This document shows positions 15,695-24,506 of a DNA stretch of 64,000 nucleotides, piece by piece; within the stretch, counting starts at the first letter, position 1; every line of letters begins with the position of its first letter. A program made the translations under genes and the position numbers. Under the pieces are notes generated by a model. The model had not been told where the DNA came from and did no database searches. It saw only the letters and a list, made by a program, of their open reading frames with translations. Origin of the DNA: Methanobacteriota archaeon (GTDB taxonomy: Archaea; Thermoplasmatota; Poseidoniia; Poseidoniales; Thalassarchaeaceae). The stretch covers positions 61,861 through 125,860 of the forward strand of contig WTHQ01000039.1 of the NCBI GenBank assembly GCA_011523055.1, written 5' to 3'.

Positions 15695-18340
15695 ATGGTA
15701 CACAGATCGGTGCTACCCGACGAAGATCAATCCGAGACTAGTGAATGGCTCCAGGCGTTGAGGGATGTCGTTGGTGCCAGCGGGGCAGAACGGGCTCGTA
15801 TACTGTTGCATGAAATTCTCGGAGAGGCGGCAGACTTGGATATTCCGATTTCGCCGATTACAAGGACTCCTTATCTCAATACGATACCACGCGAAATGGA
15901 GGGGCAATACCCTGGAGATGAAGAGTTGGAAGAGGAGTTTCAAAATCACGTTTTGTGGAATGCAGCAGCGATAGTCTCTGATGCAAATCGTAGGATAGAC
16001 GGTATAGGTGGCCATATTTCCACATATGCCTCCTCCTCAACTCTTTATGAAGTCGGATTCAACCACGTATTCAGAGGTAAGAATGGTGGTCTCGGAGATG
16101 CGATCTACATCCAAGGCCATGGAAGCCCAGGGATATATGCCAGGGCTTTCCTAGAGGGTAGGATTAGCCGCTCGCAATTGAAGAAATTCAGACAGGAAGT
16201 CTCTGGAGAAGGGCTCTCCTCCTATCCCCACCCCAGACTGATGCCTGAATTCTGGGAGTACCCCACAGTCTCAATGGGATTGGGGCCATTGGCAGCCGTT
16301 CTGCAAGCTCGATTTTGGAAGTACCTGCACAACAGAGGGCTAGCAGATACCTCGAAGTCACGGGTTTTCTCATTCCTTGGTGACGGGGAGATGGATGAGC
16401 CGGAGTCCATAGCCTCGATAGCTGTGGCTGGCAGAGAAAATCTGGATAATCTGATCACGGTTGTAAACTGCAACCTGCAGAGGTTGGACGGACCGGTTAG
16501 AGGGAATGCGAAGATAATCCAGGAATTGGAAGGATTGTACCGTGGTGCAGGATGGAATGTTATCAAGGTACTATGGAATCAAGCTTGGGATTCATTACTC
16601 AGGAAGGACAACACTGGTGCCCTACTTTTGAGACTGGAAGAGGTAAATGATGGTGATTTCCAGAGGATGAGCACACTGAGTCCAAGTGAATTCAGAGAGG
16701 AGTTTTTCAGCGGCTCCGAAGTATTGAGGAAAATTGGGGCAAGGTTGTCAGATCAGGACATCTTGGCCCTTGAAAGAGGTGGACATGATCGAAGGAAGGT
16801 ACTCGCTGCCTACAGGGCAGCGGAGCGCTCAGATCGACCGTCTGTTATTCTGGCCCATACAGTCAAAGGCTGGGGAATCGATTCATTCATGGCGAGGAAC
16901 TCGACTCATCAGAAGAAGAAGTTGGATAGGGCTTCACTCATTAGTTACAAAAATTATCTTGGAATCGATCTTTCTGAGGATTTGATCGAAGAGGACCCGT
17001 TTGTTGAGCTTGTAGAGGGGGGGCTGCCCCTCGAATATTCCAAGGAAAGGAGGATGGCCCTCGGTGGACCCCTGCCGTCACGACGAGTGGATTTTGAACC
17101 ACTTGTCCTCCCTGATCCAACCACGTTTTCAGAGTTCGATTCCGGCACCCCTGAGAAGCAGAAGGTCTCGACCACCATGGCATTTGTTAGGATGCTTCGG
17201 AATCTAATGAAATCTGAAATTGGGGGTAATGTTGTTCCAATTATCCCCGATGAAGGGAGAACATTTGGAATGGATCCTTTATTCAATGAGTTTGGTATTT
17301 TCTCCAATGTTGGTCAGAGATATACTCCGGTCGATCACACGATGTTGATGAAGTACAGGGAGTCTGAATCTGGCCAGATATTACAGGAGGGGATATCGGA
17401 GGCTGGGGCCATGGCAACATGGACGGCGGCGGCTACGTCATATGCCCATGCGGGAGTGGCCACGATTCCATTCTACACGTTCTACTCAATGTTTGGATTC
17501 CAGCGAATAGCGGACCAAGTGTGGGCTGCTGCAGACGCAAGGGCTAGGGGCTTCCTAATGGGGGCGACCGCAGGCCGAACTACCCTAAATGGTGAGGGGC
17601 TTCAACATCAAGACGGTCACAGTTTGTTGCTCGCCTCGACTGTGCCCTCAGTAAGAGCGTGGGATCCAGCGTATGCATATGAGCTGTCCACGATCATTCA
17701 ATTTGGCTTGAAGGATATGTTCGAGGATGGGAAAGATATGATTCACTATGTCATGCTCTACAACGACAATGAGAGCCAACCGGCGAAACCAGAAGGCTGT
17801 GATGAAGGCATTATCCGTGGGGCATACCGACTCAGTGCGGACGACGAAAGTAATGGTCCAAAGGTGAGGCTGCTCGGGTCTGGGCCCATATTGAAAAACG
17901 TGATAATGGCCTCAGAAAAACTACGTGATCGAGGCATTGCAACTGAGATATGGTCCGTTACCTCATATGGTGAGTTGCGAAGGGGGGGCTTGGAGCATGA
18001 GCGTTTCAAGAGATATAATCCGGATAGCGATGGAAGTTCTTACGTGGAGGGTTGTTTCGGTGATGAGGTGCCCACGGTTGCCGCATCTGACTATATCTCG
18101 GCTGTGCCAGAAATGATTGAAAGATGGGTAAATGGAGACTTTTACGCACTTGGAACTGACGGATATGGAAGGAGTGATACCCGTTCGGAGCTTAGGCGCT
18201 TTTTCGAGGTAGATTCCGATAGCATAGTCCACGCATCTATATCGCTTTTGGAAAGAAGGGGGGATTTGCCAGAGGGATCCAGCGCATCCTTCGCTGAAGA
18301 GTCAGGTTTGAGATACGATCGAAAGGATATCACAGAGTAA
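15695..18340 (+). CDS. aceE: Pyruvate dehydrogenase E1 component, homodimeric type
   Basis: An 881-residue thiamine-diphosphate enzyme of the bacterial AceE family (about 890 residues in enterobacteria), which decarboxylates pyruvate and acetylates lipoyl-E2. The thiamine-binding motif is GDGEMDEPES (near residue 229) continuing to NCNLQRLDGPV; GGHISTYASSSTLYEVGFNHVFRG, HTVKGWG and the late EGLQHQDGHS blocks are all family features. No E2, E3 or lipoylation gene lies in the window, so the partner complex must be elsewhere, or the enzyme acts on another acceptor. Archaea more often use ferredoxin-dependent pyruvate oxidoreductase, so this gene suggests ancient transfer from bacteria. Confidence 0.95.
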   Translation: MVHRSVLPDEDQSETSEWLQALRDVVGASGAERARILLHEILGEAADLDIPISPITRTPYLNTIPREMEGQYPGDEELEEEFQNHVLWNAAAIVSDANRRIDGIGGHISTYASSSTLYEVGFNHVFRGKNGGLGDAIYIQGHGSPGIYARAFLEGRISRSQLKKFRQEVSGEGLSSYPHPRLMPEFWEYPTVSMGLGPLAAVLQARFWKYLHNRGLADTSKSRVFSFLGDGEMDEPESIASIAVAGRENLDNLITVVNCNLQRLDGPVRGNAKIIQELEGLYRGAGWNVIKVLWNQAWDSLLRKDNTGALLLRLEEVNDGDFQRMSTLSPSEFREEFFSGSEVLRKIGARLSDQDILALERGGHDRRKVLAAYRAAERSDRPSVILAHTVKGWGIDSFMARNSTHQKKKLDRASLISYKNYLGIDLSEDLIEEDPFVELVEGGLPLEYSKERRMALGGPLPSRRVDFEPLVLPDPTTFSEFDSGTPEKQKVSTTMAFVRMLRNLMKSEIGGNVVPIIPDEGRTFGMDPLFNEFGIFSNVGQRYTPVDHTMLMKYRESESGQILQEGISEAGAMATWTAAATSYAHAGVATIPFYTFYSMFGFQRIADQVWAAADARARGFLMGATAGRTTLNGEGLQHQDGHSLLLASTVPSVRAWDPAYAYELSTIIQFGLKDMFEDGKDMIHYVMLYNDNESQPAKPEGCDEGIIRGAYRLSADDESNGPKVRLLGSGPILKNVIMASEKLRDRGIATEIWSVTSYGELRRGGLEHERFKRYNPDSDGSSYVEGCFGDEVPTVAASDYISAVPEMIERWVNGDFYALGTDGYGRSDTRSELRRFFEVDSDSIVHASISLLERRGDLPEGSSASFAEESGLRYDRKDITE

Positions 18341-18341
18341 C

Positions 18342-19433
18342 TCATCCGTGAACAAATCCATCCCACAATCGCATGTAATCGACAAATTTCGGGCTTAAAT
18401 CTGCTTCCAACAAATGTGCTTCGGTGAATGGGGGCCGCGAGTTGCCCGTAGTGTGAACACGCCGAGGCCAATCTGGATGCGCGATACCCGCACGCCCTAC
18501 TCCGATTAGGTCTGCACCCTGGCGAAATGCCTCTTCCACATCGCTTCTTTCCCATATGGAGCCCGTAGTGATGAGGGGTATTCTGTTCCCTAACTCCCTT
18601 GAGAATACCTCGGTGATCGGTAGTTTCTTGTCTCCAAAATAAGTATTGTTCATGATATTCCAACAAGACAGGTGTAGTATATCGATTCCTTCGTCAATCA
18701 GATGTTTCGAGACTTCAATACTCTCATCTATCGTTATGCCACACGAAGGGTATTCTGGTGATATTCTAACCGCTATGACGAAATCTTTGGGAGTCTCTCT
18801 TCTGATTCCTCTTATGATTTCGATTAAGAATCGAGACCTGTTATGTAGTGTACCACCCCAATTGTCTGACCTGTTGTTTGTTTTTCTCCCCAGGAATTGT
18901 GTGATCAGGTATCCATGGGCTCCGTGAACCTCTACACCATCGAATCCTGCATTATAGCATCGAACTGCAGCGTCAACGAACCACTGGATTGCTTGCATTA
19001 CCTCGTTTTCAGACAATTCTCTTGAATAATTCGTAGAGGATTGCTTTGTTTGGTTCCTGCTACTGGAAATCGGCGTTAGACCAGTTATTTCCGTGGGGGC
19101 CCTCATTCCTCCGTGAAAAATCTGAACCAGACTTATTGCCCCGTGAGAATTAATTCTAGTTGCAAGATTTTCCAGTCCCGGCAGCATAGCATCAGAGTGA
19201 ACACCTAGCTCTCCAGCCCATGACTTTCCACTATGGTGAACATAGGCCGCCGCGGTTGTGATTACACCGAAGCCCTCCTTGGCCCGTCTCTCAAGCCATC
19301 TTATCTCTTGCTCTGTCAAGCTACCATCTTCATTGCTTTGTTTGTTGGTTAAGGCGGCCAGCACGCTTCTGTTGGGAATTGACTTGTTTGAATTAATCAG
19401 TTGAAGTTCACTGTTGAAGATGGCCTCACTCAT
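18342..19433 (-). CDS. NADH:flavin oxidoreductase, Old Yellow Enzyme family
   Basis: A 363-residue FMN-dependent TIM-barrel oxidoreductase of the OYE family, which reduces activated double bonds in enones or related substrates. The signature HGAHGYLITQFLGRKTNNRSDNWGGTLHNRSRF is clear from its key elements, and the late LITTGSIWERSDVEEAFRQGADLIGVGR region supplies the FMN phosphate site. There is no Fe-S or second Rossmann domain, so it is a short OYE rather than a dienoyl-CoA reductase. It ends one base from the end of convergent aceE and follows purH with a 9-base gap on the same strand. Confidence 0.92.
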   Translation of the reverse strand: MSEAIFNSELQLINSNKSIPNRSVLAALTNKQSNEDGSLTEQEIRWLERRAKEGFGVITTAAAYVHHSGKSWAGELGVHSDAMLPGLENLATRINSHGAISLVQIFHGGMRAPTEITGLTPISSSRNQTKQSSTNYSRELSENEVMQAIQWFVDAAVRCYNAGFDGVEVHGAHGYLITQFLGRKTNNRSDNWGGTLHNRSRFLIEIIRGIRRETPKDFVIAVRISPEYPSCGITIDESIEVSKHLIDEGIDILHLSCWNIMNNTYFGDKKLPITEVFSRELGNRIPLITTGSIWERSDVEEAFRQGADLIGVGRAGIAHPDWPRRVHTTGNSRPPFTEAHLLEADLSPKFVDYMRLWDGFVHG

Positions 19434-19442
19434 ATGATCACG

Positions 19443-21026
19443 CTAGTGCAGGAAGAGTCTTGTGTTGGTAAATACCATCGACATGCCATGTTCATCTGCG
19501 GCGAGAATCGACTCTGAATCTCTGATTGACCCCCCTGGTTGGACGATAGCCGCCACGCCGATCTCATTCGCAGTGTCAATCCCATCCCTGAAGGGAAAGA
19601 AAGCGTCAGATATCATCATTGAGCCTTTAGCTCTGTTTCCGGCTCTTCTAGCAGCGATCCTTACCGCCTCGACACGGCTTGTCTGACCGGGCCCAATGCC
19701 AACCGTGGCAAAGCCAGTCTGAGATGAGGAAACCAATAGAATCGCGTTGGATTTGACATCGGAGATGACTGAGGTCCCAAATTTGGCCAATAGGATATCG
19801 GAATCCGTGAGTTGCTTCTTTGTGACGTTTTCTGCAGAGTTCCAGTCTATCTCCGGAGGACCTTGGGTCTGAGCGAGCCATCCTCCTTGTATCTGTTTCA
19901 TCACCGTGGAAGGTCGACGAGGGGCCATCGTTGAAAGACTGAGGATCCTCCGATTTTTCTTGCTTGAGAGTATCTCAATGGCCTCCTCGTCGTAGTCGGG
20001 TGCAATAATGCACTCCAAGAAGTGATCGCCTATCGCCTCAGCAGTGGATTTGGTCACTACTTTGCTGAAGGCGATGACGCATCCGAATGCGCTCTCGGGA
20101 TCGCTTGAAAGGGCATTCGCCCACGCTCCTTCCTGGCTTTCGTCTATCGCAACTCCACATGGATTTGTATGTTTGACGATCACACAGGCCTCCATCTCTT
20201 GGAACTCAGGCATCATCAGGGACGTCACTAACTTCAATGCCGCATCAAGATCGAGGTAATTGTTGTAAGAGAGTGGCTTGCCACTGATTTTCACAGCGGC
20301 TGCTAGGCTGTTTGGGGTCTTTGATCCAGGATAGAATGCGGCTACTTGATGTGGGTTCTCCCCGTATCTCAAGGCAACTCCATTTTCCGTTGAAACGTGA
20401 TTCTGTATCGGCAAGGTTTCACCGATGAATCGGGAATCGAGCTCGTTTGCGACCTCACTATCGTACGTTGAGGTCGCTTGGAATGCTTGAAGTGCCAGTT
20501 TTTTCCGAAGGCCTTGACTGACCCTAGTCGGATCCCCTTCGGCCTGTTTCAAAGCAATCAAAACCTCGTCGTACTGACTTGGAGAGGTAACAACCACAAC
20601 ATCCCGATGATTTTTTGCTGCAGATCGGATCATCGTCGGCCCCCCTATGTCTATCATCTCGATCAAATCAGCGTCATCGACAGGCGGCTCCACAGCAGCT
20701 GTCTCCTGAAATGGATAAAGGTTGACGCACACCAAATCGATGTTCTGATACCCCAACGTATCTAGTGTCTGCTGATCATTTTCATTTCCTCTCCTTGATA
20801 GCAATCCAGAGTGGATGGCTGGATGGAGTGTTTTGACGCGTCCATCGAAGCACTCTGGATGTCCGGTGACCTCGGAGACATCTCTGACTTCAAGTCCGGC
20901 ACCCTTTAGCTGGCGTGACGTTCCCCCAGTCGAAATCAGATTCCAACCCAAGGTCGTTAAAGTCCTGGCAAACTCTACGACACCTTCTTTTCGATAGACA
21001 CTGATCAACGCGGTCCTGCTCTTCAT
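19443..21026 (-). CDS. purH: Bifunctional purine biosynthesis protein PurH
   Basis: A 527-residue fusion of IMP cyclohydrolase (N-terminal third) and AICAR formyltransferase, the last two steps of IMP synthesis. The N-terminal MGS-like domain begins ALISVYRKEGVVEFARTL with STGGTSRQL and GGRVKTLHP-like FDGRVKTLHPAIH; the transformylase part has RYGENPHQ, the catalytic IVKHTNPCGVA, and the SDAFFPFRDGID and IVQPGGSIRD blocks. Many archaea use PurP/PurO instead, so a complete bacterial-type PurH is noteworthy. The ATG at 21026 lies 40 bases after the thermosome-paralogue stop, with an OYE gene downstream. Confidence 0.97.
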   Translation of the reverse strand: MKSRTALISVYRKEGVVEFARTLTTLGWNLISTGGTSRQLKGAGLEVRDVSEVTGHPECFDGRVKTLHPAIHSGLLSRRGNENDQQTLDTLGYQNIDLVCVNLYPFQETAAVEPPVDDADLIEMIDIGGPTMIRSAAKNHRDVVVVTSPSQYDEVLIALKQAEGDPTRVSQGLRKKLALQAFQATSTYDSEVANELDSRFIGETLPIQNHVSTENGVALRYGENPHQVAAFYPGSKTPNSLAAAVKISGKPLSYNNYLDLDAALKLVTSLMMPEFQEMEACVIVKHTNPCGVAIDESQEGAWANALSSDPESAFGCVIAFSKVVTKSTAEAIGDHFLECIIAPDYDEEAIEILSSKKNRRILSLSTMAPRRPSTVMKQIQGGWLAQTQGPPEIDWNSAENVTKKQLTDSDILLAKFGTSVISDVKSNAILLVSSSQTGFATVGIGPGQTSRVEAVRIAARRAGNRAKGSMMISDAFFPFRDGIDTANEIGVAAIVQPGGSIRDSESILAADEHGMSMVFTNTRLFLH

Positions 21027-21066
21027 GTTCCTACTCGTCCAAACAGGTCAATGACCATTGGGGATA

Positions 21067-22635
21067 TCAATCGCCCCTGGCACTCACCACTTGATCGATT
21101 CTCAACATGGCCACCGTCGTTTCCACTGCCGCTTCAAGACTCGAGATCGTGCTCAAAGCCGGATGGAGTACTTCCTCTATAATGGAAATCGTTCCATCCT
21201 CCGAGACGCCAAATTCTTCCTTGACCTCATCCCTGGACTTCGTCCTAATCTCCAATACAGCATCCAGACCTTCCCGACCAGCGTTGGTGGCCAACACGAA
21301 TGGTATCGTTTCCAAGGCTCTGGCGTAAGCCTCCATTGCAAGTCTCTCTCTTCCGGATTCTAGTAAGCTTGCATTTCTGATGTCGTTGGCTATTCTGGCG
21401 TATATCGAGCCTGCACCTGTTACGACCCTGGGATCTTGCTCACATACCAATATCGATCGAATTGCGTCATGGATGCAACGAATCGTCTCCTCTGTTGAGG
21501 TATCCGAGGTGCCACTTATAGCGAATGAAACCAATCTGGGTGAAGGGCAATCATCAATCTCGATTGTATCCTCTGTCTGATCTGTTGATGGTCTCCTCAC
21601 CCACCTGACGGCCCCCGCTTTCCCCAACATGGAGTCATCAATATCCATCACCGAATCAACTACGATGGAATTGGTGCAGAGTGCCACTTGTTCTATCTCT
21701 GATGAGTCAAGCTCTTGGATGACGAGGGTGCCGGATCTGGATAGCTCATGGAGTATATCTCGATCGATTTCACCCCCACATAGGACTAGGTCAGCAGAGG
21801 ATCTTTCGATCGTGGATGAGATCTTCATCTTTCTTTCCATCTCTGCCTGGATGAAGGAGTCTAATTCGTCGGAATCGCTGATCCTGACTTCAGCTGTCCT
21901 TGTCATTTTTCTGATCTTTATATCTCCTCTGATTACCAACACATTTGCATTTTCTAGGTTGTTCGGGGCATCTGCCGAAGGTACTCTCTTCTTGAGCTGG
22001 ATGCCTCGGATCAACCTGGATTCGATCTGTGTGCCGACCCCCGTCTTGGTCATACCGAAACTTTCAGTCGAGATGGCATGACCACTCTGCTTCAGAACTT
22101 CGAGAGATTCCACCAAAAGTGGTGCGAAGAAATCGGGATTCGCGCTCTTCCCGGTCATGGCCGTGTGCGCCACTCTTTCCAAATCATCCTCGTTTACTGG
22201 CCTAGATCTGGCGTCCACGGTTCTGATTGATATCTCAAGTGACTTTCTGTACCCCTCGACTATTGTCAACGGATGGAGTCCCCTTGACATCAATCGCGAG
22301 GCTTCTTCCAATAATGAGCCGCAGACAAGCAGGGTCCCCGTGACTCCATCTCCGCTGATTTCTTCCTGTGTCTCTCCCATTGAGACCATCATTTTTGCAG
22401 CCGGATGCTTGACTAATAGCTCTGATACAATCCTCGCCCCATCGTTTGTGACAGCTCTGTTGCCATCAGTTTTGTAAAGCATCTTATCAAGGCCCCTTGG
22501 GCCATATGTCGGCCTGAGGATATCTGAGAAAACTCTCGCAGCGGCGATCATCTTCTCTTGTACTTCTGTTCCGCTTGTGGTCCTAGTTTGGTCTTTGACG
22601 ATTCGAACGGGACTGGCCTTATTTGCTTCAGACAT
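21067..22635 (-). CDS. Divergent group II chaperonin (thermosome) paralogue
   Basis: A 522-residue relative of thermosome/CCT subunits. Shared features include EKMIAAARVFSDILRPTYGPRGLDKML, HPAAKMMVSMGETQEEISGDG, LHPLTIVEGYR and the late IHDAIRSIL segment with its conserved Asp. Departures are marked: the nucleotide motif usually GDGTT reads GDGVTGT, the loop usually TNDGATI reads TNDGARI, and the C-terminal GGGA motif is TGAGS. It could be a noncanonical subunit with altered ATPase or a specialised holdase; a standard thermosome presumably lies elsewhere. The ATG at 22635 is used because the longer frame to 22743 runs into the KH-ATPase gene, whose stop is 34 bases upstream. Confidence 0.85.
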   Translation of the reverse strand: MSEANKASPVRIVKDQTRTTSGTEVQEKMIAAARVFSDILRPTYGPRGLDKMLYKTDGNRAVTNDGARIVSELLVKHPAAKMMVSMGETQEEISGDGVTGTLLVCGSLLEEASRLMSRGLHPLTIVEGYRKSLEISIRTVDARSRPVNEDDLERVAHTAMTGKSANPDFFAPLLVESLEVLKQSGHAISTESFGMTKTGVGTQIESRLIRGIQLKKRVPSADAPNNLENANVLVIRGDIKIRKMTRTAEVRISDSDELDSFIQAEMERKMKISSTIERSSADLVLCGGEIDRDILHELSRSGTLVIQELDSSEIEQVALCTNSIVVDSVMDIDDSMLGKAGAVRWVRRPSTDQTEDTIEIDDCPSPRLVSFAISGTSDTSTEETIRCIHDAIRSILVCEQDPRVVTGAGSIYARIANDIRNASLLESGRERLAMEAYARALETIPFVLATNAGREGLDAVLEIRTKSRDEVKEEFGVSEDGTISIIEEVLHPALSTISSLEAAVETTVAMLRIDQVVSARGD

Positions 22636-22669
22636 GAAAATCCCCCTCAGCCATGGAAGTAAGTTACGC

Positions 22670-24067
22670 CTATCGACGCCCCTTTCGACCTTTTCTCCTT
22701 CTTCCTTTCCTATTTCCAGCGCGATCATCACTTGACCAATCACGACCGGATCTAGATCTCCAATCTTCCTCGTTGAAACTCGAATCTAACTCTTGGCCCA
22801 ATCGCTTCCTTTGATTTCGAGGCAGATCCCGTACTGACTTGACATCTAACTTCACTCCGACTTGCCTCTCAAGTCTTCGGATGTTTTCCCCACCAGGACC
22901 TACAATCGCGCCAACGGCGGATTGATCAACGTAGATTTCTGCAGAGGACTCAGTGAGGAACTTCGCATGGGCTACCGAGATCCCAGTATGCCTGATGACC
23001 TGCCTCTTTAGTTCGTCGCCCGCCATTGAGAATGCCGGGCTCTGACCACCAGACTCTCCGCTGACGGGCACTACTGCGATCTCGCTACCAAATGCAAACA
23101 TTTCATGAGTCAATTCCCCACTAGGAAACCTCCTGATTTCAATGACGGGGCGAGATAGATCAGACTCCATTCCCGTTGGTGCGCGCACCACCATTTTCAA
23201 CTCTAGGATCTCGTTTACCTTCCCTTTCTCGATGTGTATGACAGTATCCAGTACTTGTGATATCAATCCAAGCTCGACTTTGCCCACAAGTCTCTGAATT
23301 GCCTCCAAAGCGCTGTTCGCATGTGTGACACCGAGTAGGCCAACTCCCGCCAACCTCACGTCTCCGAATATTTCGAAATCCCTGGATCGCCTAACCTCAT
23401 CGAAGATGACAAAGTCTGGCCTCACCAGAAATACGACCTCCGCAGTCTTCTCTAGGTCGCCCTCCAGCGGTGCGTATTGGGTTACCCGGTCGGGCAGCTG
23501 CAGGTCTCTCGGTGCCTCCATTGTCTTGACCATGGCACCTACCTCCTGATCGAGATAAGCTGCTATAGCCTGTGCAAATGTGGTTTTACCCGAGCCGGGC
23601 TTTCCCACCACGAATACTCCTCTGTGGTGATCTGATAGCCTGCGTCTCAACTCAGGGTCGATATCGTAGTCAGAGAGGGAAAGGTACGCAACGGGTCGTA
23701 CAACTGTGATTTCCCATGCATCTGCGAATGGAGGCCAAGCGCAGGTTACCCTCAAGTCTCCGACTTGCAGAATCCTGCAACCCTCCCGTTCTATCTCGAC
23801 AAAGCAATCGGACCTCTCTGAATGCTGTTCGACCAATACCTCAATCTGTTCTGATAACTCGCTAACTTCTGACTTCGTCCAAGGAACCTCGCTTATGGTT
23901 TCAAGCTTGAGTTCGCTGATGTGTCCTCTTTTTGCACGTGGGGGGCAGTCTGCTTTGAGGAAGACAGTGGATGTGGTTTCGTCATCAAGAATTTGTTCCA
24001 GTGCTTTCGGGAGTGGTGGATGGTCTCCAAACGCAGCCATAATCCAAACTTCCTGGAAATCCTTCAT
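22670..24067 (-). CDS. PilT/VirB11-like ATPase with C-terminal KH domain
   Basis: A 465-residue archaeal ATPase. Walker A is VGKPGSGKTTFAQ and the Walker B region is DFVIFDEVRRSRDF; GVTHANSALEAIQRL is the helicase-like secretion ATPase motif III. Near residue 385 comes IVGPGGENIRRLERQ, a GxxG KH RNA-binding loop, and the tail is highly basic (RKGRRRKGRKGRR). Euryarchaeal homologues of this ATPase-KH pair usually carry an N-terminal PIN nuclease domain, but here the first 130 residues show no PIN acidic residues that I recognise. A role in RNA metabolism is more likely than pilus assembly. The ATG at 24067 is used; MAAFGD at 24040 is an alternative. Confidence 0.85.
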   Translation of the reverse strand: MKDFQEVWIMAAFGDHPPLPKALEQILDDETTSTVFLKADCPPRAKRGHISELKLETISEVPWTKSEVSELSEQIEVLVEQHSERSDCFVEIEREGCRILQVGDLRVTCAWPPFADAWEITVVRPVAYLSLSDYDIDPELRRRLSDHHRGVFVVGKPGSGKTTFAQAIAAYLDQEVGAMVKTMEAPRDLQLPDRVTQYAPLEGDLEKTAEVVFLVRPDFVIFDEVRRSRDFEIFGDVRLAGVGLLGVTHANSALEAIQRLVGKVELGLISQVLDTVIHIEKGKVNEILELKMVVRAPTGMESDLSRPVIEIRRFPSGELTHEMFAFGSEIAVVPVSGESGGQSPAFSMAGDELKRQVIRHTGISVAHAKFLTESSAEIYVDQSAVGAIVGPGGENIRRLERQVGVKLDVKSVRDLPRNQRKRLGQELDSSFNEEDWRSRSGRDWSSDDRAGNRKGRRRKGRKGRR

Positions 24068-24074
24068 TCCACTC

Positions 24075-24401
24075 CTAATTGAGAACCTTCACACACCAGC
24101 CTAGTGAAAGTGTGAACGTTCCGGCGATAAGGATTGACGAGAACAAAGGCCACGCCATCGTATTGTGATACATTTGAACCTGGAAACCTGTTACGATGCA
24201 GAACAGAAGGGCATCGGTTGCGTGGCTTCTCCTAAGCTCCGCCCCATTGACTATCTCGGACCAGTTCCTTGCAAGGGCGATGAGGCCGGACCCAACGGCG
24301 GCGAGGAGGAGGTGGCCCAGCAACCAAGCTGCCTGACTGCCAAAGGCGCCATTCAGCGTGTCATAGAGACCTCCCAGCAGTGGCTCGGCTAGATTGACCA
24401 T
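24075..24401 (-). CDS. Small membrane protein, unknown function
   Basis: A 108-residue protein with three hydrophobic segments: AAWLLGHLLLAAVGSGLIALA, ATDALLFCIVTGFQVQMY and PLFSSILIAGTFTLSLGWCV. No family is recognised. It is supported as a gene by an ATG at 24401, by its stop 7 bases before the KH-ATPase start, and by the clean hydrophobic pattern. Its promoter region is shared divergently with the photolyase gene. Confidence 0.6.
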   Translation of the reverse strand: MVNLAEPLLGGLYDTLNGAFGSQAAWLLGHLLLAAVGSGLIALARNWSEIVNGAELRRSHATDALLFCIVTGFQVQMYHNTMAWPLFSSILIAGTFTLSLGWCVKVLN

Positions 24402-24506
24402 ATTCTAGCGAGGGGCGCCCTCTTATTGAGCGTCTCCCTCAACCACTCAATGTCCTCACAGGAGGTTGAACGTTAGTTCATAGCATGTACACGCAAAGGT
24501 AATTCT

